From CADEGL01 sp050180485 (GTDB taxonomy: Bacteria; Pseudomonadota; Alphaproteobacteria; CADEGL01), in NCBI GenBank assembly GCA_050180485.1, contig JBFXED010000004.1, forward strand, positions 62,001-126,000: a stretch of 64,000 nucleotides of DNA, in the 5' to 3' direction. A program made the translations under genes and the position numbers. Numbering within the stretch: position 1 is the first letter of the stretch; every line of letters begins with the position of its first letter. Positions 62,362 to 64,000 of the stretch are shown here, one piece after another. The notes beneath the pieces are model-generated. The model worked only from the letters and a program-made list of their open reading frames with translations. It did not search any database and was not told the origin of the DNA.

Positions 62362-63120
62362 ATGCTCGACGGCCGCGCCCACGTCTCGCTGCGTTCGTAC
62401 GCGCACACCGACACGACTCACACCCATGACTGGCATCAGCTCGTGCTGCCGGTGACGGGCGCGCACACGGTCGCGCTCGCCAATGTCAGCGGCACGGTCG
62501 AAAGCGGCCGCGGGGTTCTGGTGGTCTCCGGCCTGTCGCACTGCTTCCGAGGCCTGGGCGAGAACTGCTTCGTCGTGCTGGACGTTCCGCGTGAGGCGCG
62601 GCGCAGCCAGGGTCTGCCGGAAGCTGTGTGGCGGCCGGCGCTCGCCCAGCCCTTCTTCGCCATCGATGACGGGCTCAACCGCTTCGCCAATTACGTCGCC
62701 CACGAGATGAAGGACGGCGCGCTGGACGCTGCGGCGGAGCATCACGTCGTCAGCCTTCTGATCCACGCGCTCACGAAGCGGCTGGATGACCGGCGCACGC
62801 CACCCGCCATCGCGCGCGCGGTCGAACTGATCCACGCCCATTACGCCGAGCCCTTTTCCGTGACCGAGCTGGCCGCCGCCGTGGGCCTGTCGCCCAGCAC
62901 GTTGCACGAACGGTTCCGCGCCGCGATGGATTGCGGCCCCGGCGAGTACGCGATGAACGTGCGCCTGGACCATGCCGAGCGCCTGCTGCGCGCCAGCGAT
63001 CTGTCCATCGCCGAGATCGCGGTCGCCACGGGTTTCTCGGACCAGAGCGCCCTGACCCGCTCCCTGCGCCGCCGCCGCGGGGTGACGCCCGGCCGTTTCC
63101 GCGCAGGCGCAGAGGTATAA
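62362..63120 (+). CDS. AraC family transcriptional regulator
   Basis: A 252-residue regulator. Residues 1-90 form a cupin-like sensor (SYAHTDTTHTHDWHQLVLPVTG). The C-terminal DNA-binding domain has two helix-turn-helix units: FSVTELAAAVGLSPSTLHERFRAAM near 165 and LSIAEIAVATGFSDQSALTRSLRRRRGVTPGRFR near 213-246. It is at the end of the catabolic run starting at 56.8 kb and is the likely local regulator of it; binding sites were not identified. The start ATG 62362 has GGGAGG eight bases upstream. An AT-rich stretch (TATAAATATAAATATG) follows the stop. Confidence 0.92.
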   Translation: MLDGRAHVSLRSYAHTDTTHTHDWHQLVLPVTGAHTVALANVSGTVESGRGVLVVSGLSHCFRGLGENCFVVLDVPREARRSQGLPEAVWRPALAQPFFAIDDGLNRFANYVAHEMKDGALDAAAEHHVVSLLIHALTKRLDDRRTPPAIARAVELIHAHYAEPFSVTELAAAVGLSPSTLHERFRAAMDCGPGEYAMNVRLDHAERLLRASDLSIAEIAVATGFSDQSALTRSLRRRRGVTPGRFRAGAEV

Positions 63121-63204
63121 ATATAAATATGATTACATGGCGCCGATAGAAGCCCGGTACCCTACGTTGCTCGTTCGGATTTGCCGATAGTCAAAGAGGG
63201 CCGT

Positions 63205-64000
63205 ATGGGCGAGAATTTGACAGTCCCCCATCCGACGTTGGAGCCTGCGCGCGCGATTCGCCTCCTCGCGATGGGGGGCGATATCCGCACGGTTCCGAAG
63301 ACAGCGGCTATGCAGATTTCGTCCGATCCGAAAGCCGGATTTGACATCGTCCTGCTGCTCGGCCCGGTCGACGCCGCGGCATTGTGGTCGGCGCTGCAAG
63401 AAGGCCATTCGATGCTGGCGCCCGTGGTGGATTTTTCCGGGCAGCATGCCGAACGCAGCGATGTGTCCCTGCCGAACCTGACGAATGCTTCCCTGCGGGA
63501 CGCGTTACTTGCGGTGGCTCCCATCCTCCGACGCACGGGCACGATCGTCGATATCAGCGACCTGCCCGACCGCGACAGGCTTTACGTCCTGGGCATGGCG
63601 CAAAGCCGGCAGAAGGAAATTTCGGCTGCATGGACGCCAGCCGTTCCGGATATCGTCTACTATCCGTTGCTCGGTCTCCACGGTTCCAACCGCAAGGCCG
63701 TGGAATCTCTCGCCGACATGGGTCTGCTGGAGCGTAGCTTTTTCGGTCGCGCGAATTTGTGCGGACATTGCGGCTCGTCCCGCGTGAACGTCTTCGAGGC
63801 CTGCGGCAAATGCGGAAGCGCGAATCTGAAAAAAGAACAGCTGACGCACCACTACCCGTGCGGCGCCCAAGGGCCCGAATCGACCTTCCTGCAAGGTGAG
63901 CGGCTCGTCTGCCCGAAATGCCGGAAGGAGTTGCGGCATATCGGCGTGGACTATGACCGCCCCGGATCGGTTTCCGTGTGCGTCGCGTGCGGTGAAGCGA
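63205..64000 (+). CDS. TackOD1-domain protein (3' end beyond the right edge)
   Basis: At least 265 residues before the edge. The N-terminal 185 residues are a receiver-like alpha/beta segment with no acidic pocket (FDIVLLLGPVDAAALWSAL). From residue about 190 a cysteine-rich domain begins with NLCGHCGSSRVNVFEACGKCGSANL and continues HHYPCGAQGPESTF, RLVCPKCRKELRHIGVDYDRPG and CVACGE. This series of zinc ribbons matches what I know as the TackOD1 (thaumarchaeal output) domain, an output module of signalling proteins. The ATG 63205 has AAAGAGGG five bases upstream. What follows the domain (GGDEF is common) lies beyond the window. Confidence 0.8.
   Translation, partial: MGENLTVPHPTLEPARAIRLLAMGGDIRTVPKTAAMQISSDPKAGFDIVLLLGPVDAAALWSALQEGHSMLAPVVDFSGQHAERSDVSLPNLTNASLRDALLAVAPILRRTGTIVDISDLPDRDRLYVLGMAQSRQKEISAAWTPAVPDIVYYPLLGLHGSNRKAVESLADMGLLERSFFGRANLCGHCGSSRVNVFEACGKCGSANLKKEQLTHHYPCGAQGPESTFLQGERLVCPKCRKELRHIGVDYDRPGSVSVCVACGEA

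Overview
The window is about 65% G+C, densely coded, and reads as one chromosomal segment of an alphaproteobacterium, most likely Rhodospirillales-like. The grounds are the recG / sdhE / mfd neighbourhood, the mltB-type transglycosylase - rlpA - dac - tmk - holB - metG - tatD - metallo-hydrolase order typical of Alphaproteobacteria, many small genes preceded by GGAAC-N17/18-GTT (the EcfG general-stress sigma factor signature, found only in Alphaproteobacteria), and HisKA_2-type kinases. I see no insertion sequence, integrase, phage gene or CRISPR array. One protein-coding pseudogene, one tRNA and one candidate small RNA are present. Genus is not determined.

Layout. 1-6.8 kb: recG (cut by the left edge), sdhE, mfd, a decayed SnoaL-like gene and a DsbA/FrnE-type oxidoreductase. 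6.9-17.9 kb: metabolic and transport genes: an SDR plus acyl-CoA dehydrogenase pair, a PLP enzyme of the D-threonine aldolase type, a Cache-HAMP adenylate/guanylate cyclase, an aspartate/glutamate racemase convergent with a binding protein plus DAACS-type symporter pair, a cupin, a second SDR. 17.9-31.5 kb: a region rich in signalling and small stress genes. It holds a four-gene two-component operon, a row of small membrane, lipoprotein, hydrophilic and hypothetical genes, and a hybrid kinase, and it ends in tRNA-Ser and a short candidate sRNA. Together with one upstream site at 16.0 kb, ten correctly oriented EcfG-like promoters lie here. 31.5-44.7 kb: housekeeping: arfB, an ABC-F ATPase, cell-wall enzymes, dTMP kinase, DNA polymerase III delta prime, MetRS, TatD and a metallo-hydrolase. 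44.8-56.7 kb: sulfur-linked and redox genes: a methanethiol oxidase/selenium-binding protein with a membrane partner, mazG, a HEAT-like secreted protein, a beta-hydroxyacid dehydrogenase, a soeABC-like molybdoenzyme operon carrying an extra TPR gene, and a membrane-anchored cytochrome c. 56.8-63.1 kb: a likely catabolic unit (alpha/beta hydrolase, dimethylglycine-dehydrogenase-like flavoprotein, MFS transporter, phytanoyl-CoA dioxygenase-like protein, AraC regulator). The right edge cuts a gene with a TackOD1-type zinc-ribbon domain.

How it fits together. The most interesting feature is the stress-response island. The two-component operon at 18.9-22.3 kb, at least seven small genes and a roughly 78-nt RNA with two C-rich hairpin loops all sit behind EcfG-type promoters, although phyR, nepR and ecfG themselves are not in the window. 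A second interesting unit is the binding protein paired with a DAACS-family symporter whose sodium-site motifs are changed. Most functional statements are family-level inference from protein motifs read by eye; no database search was run.
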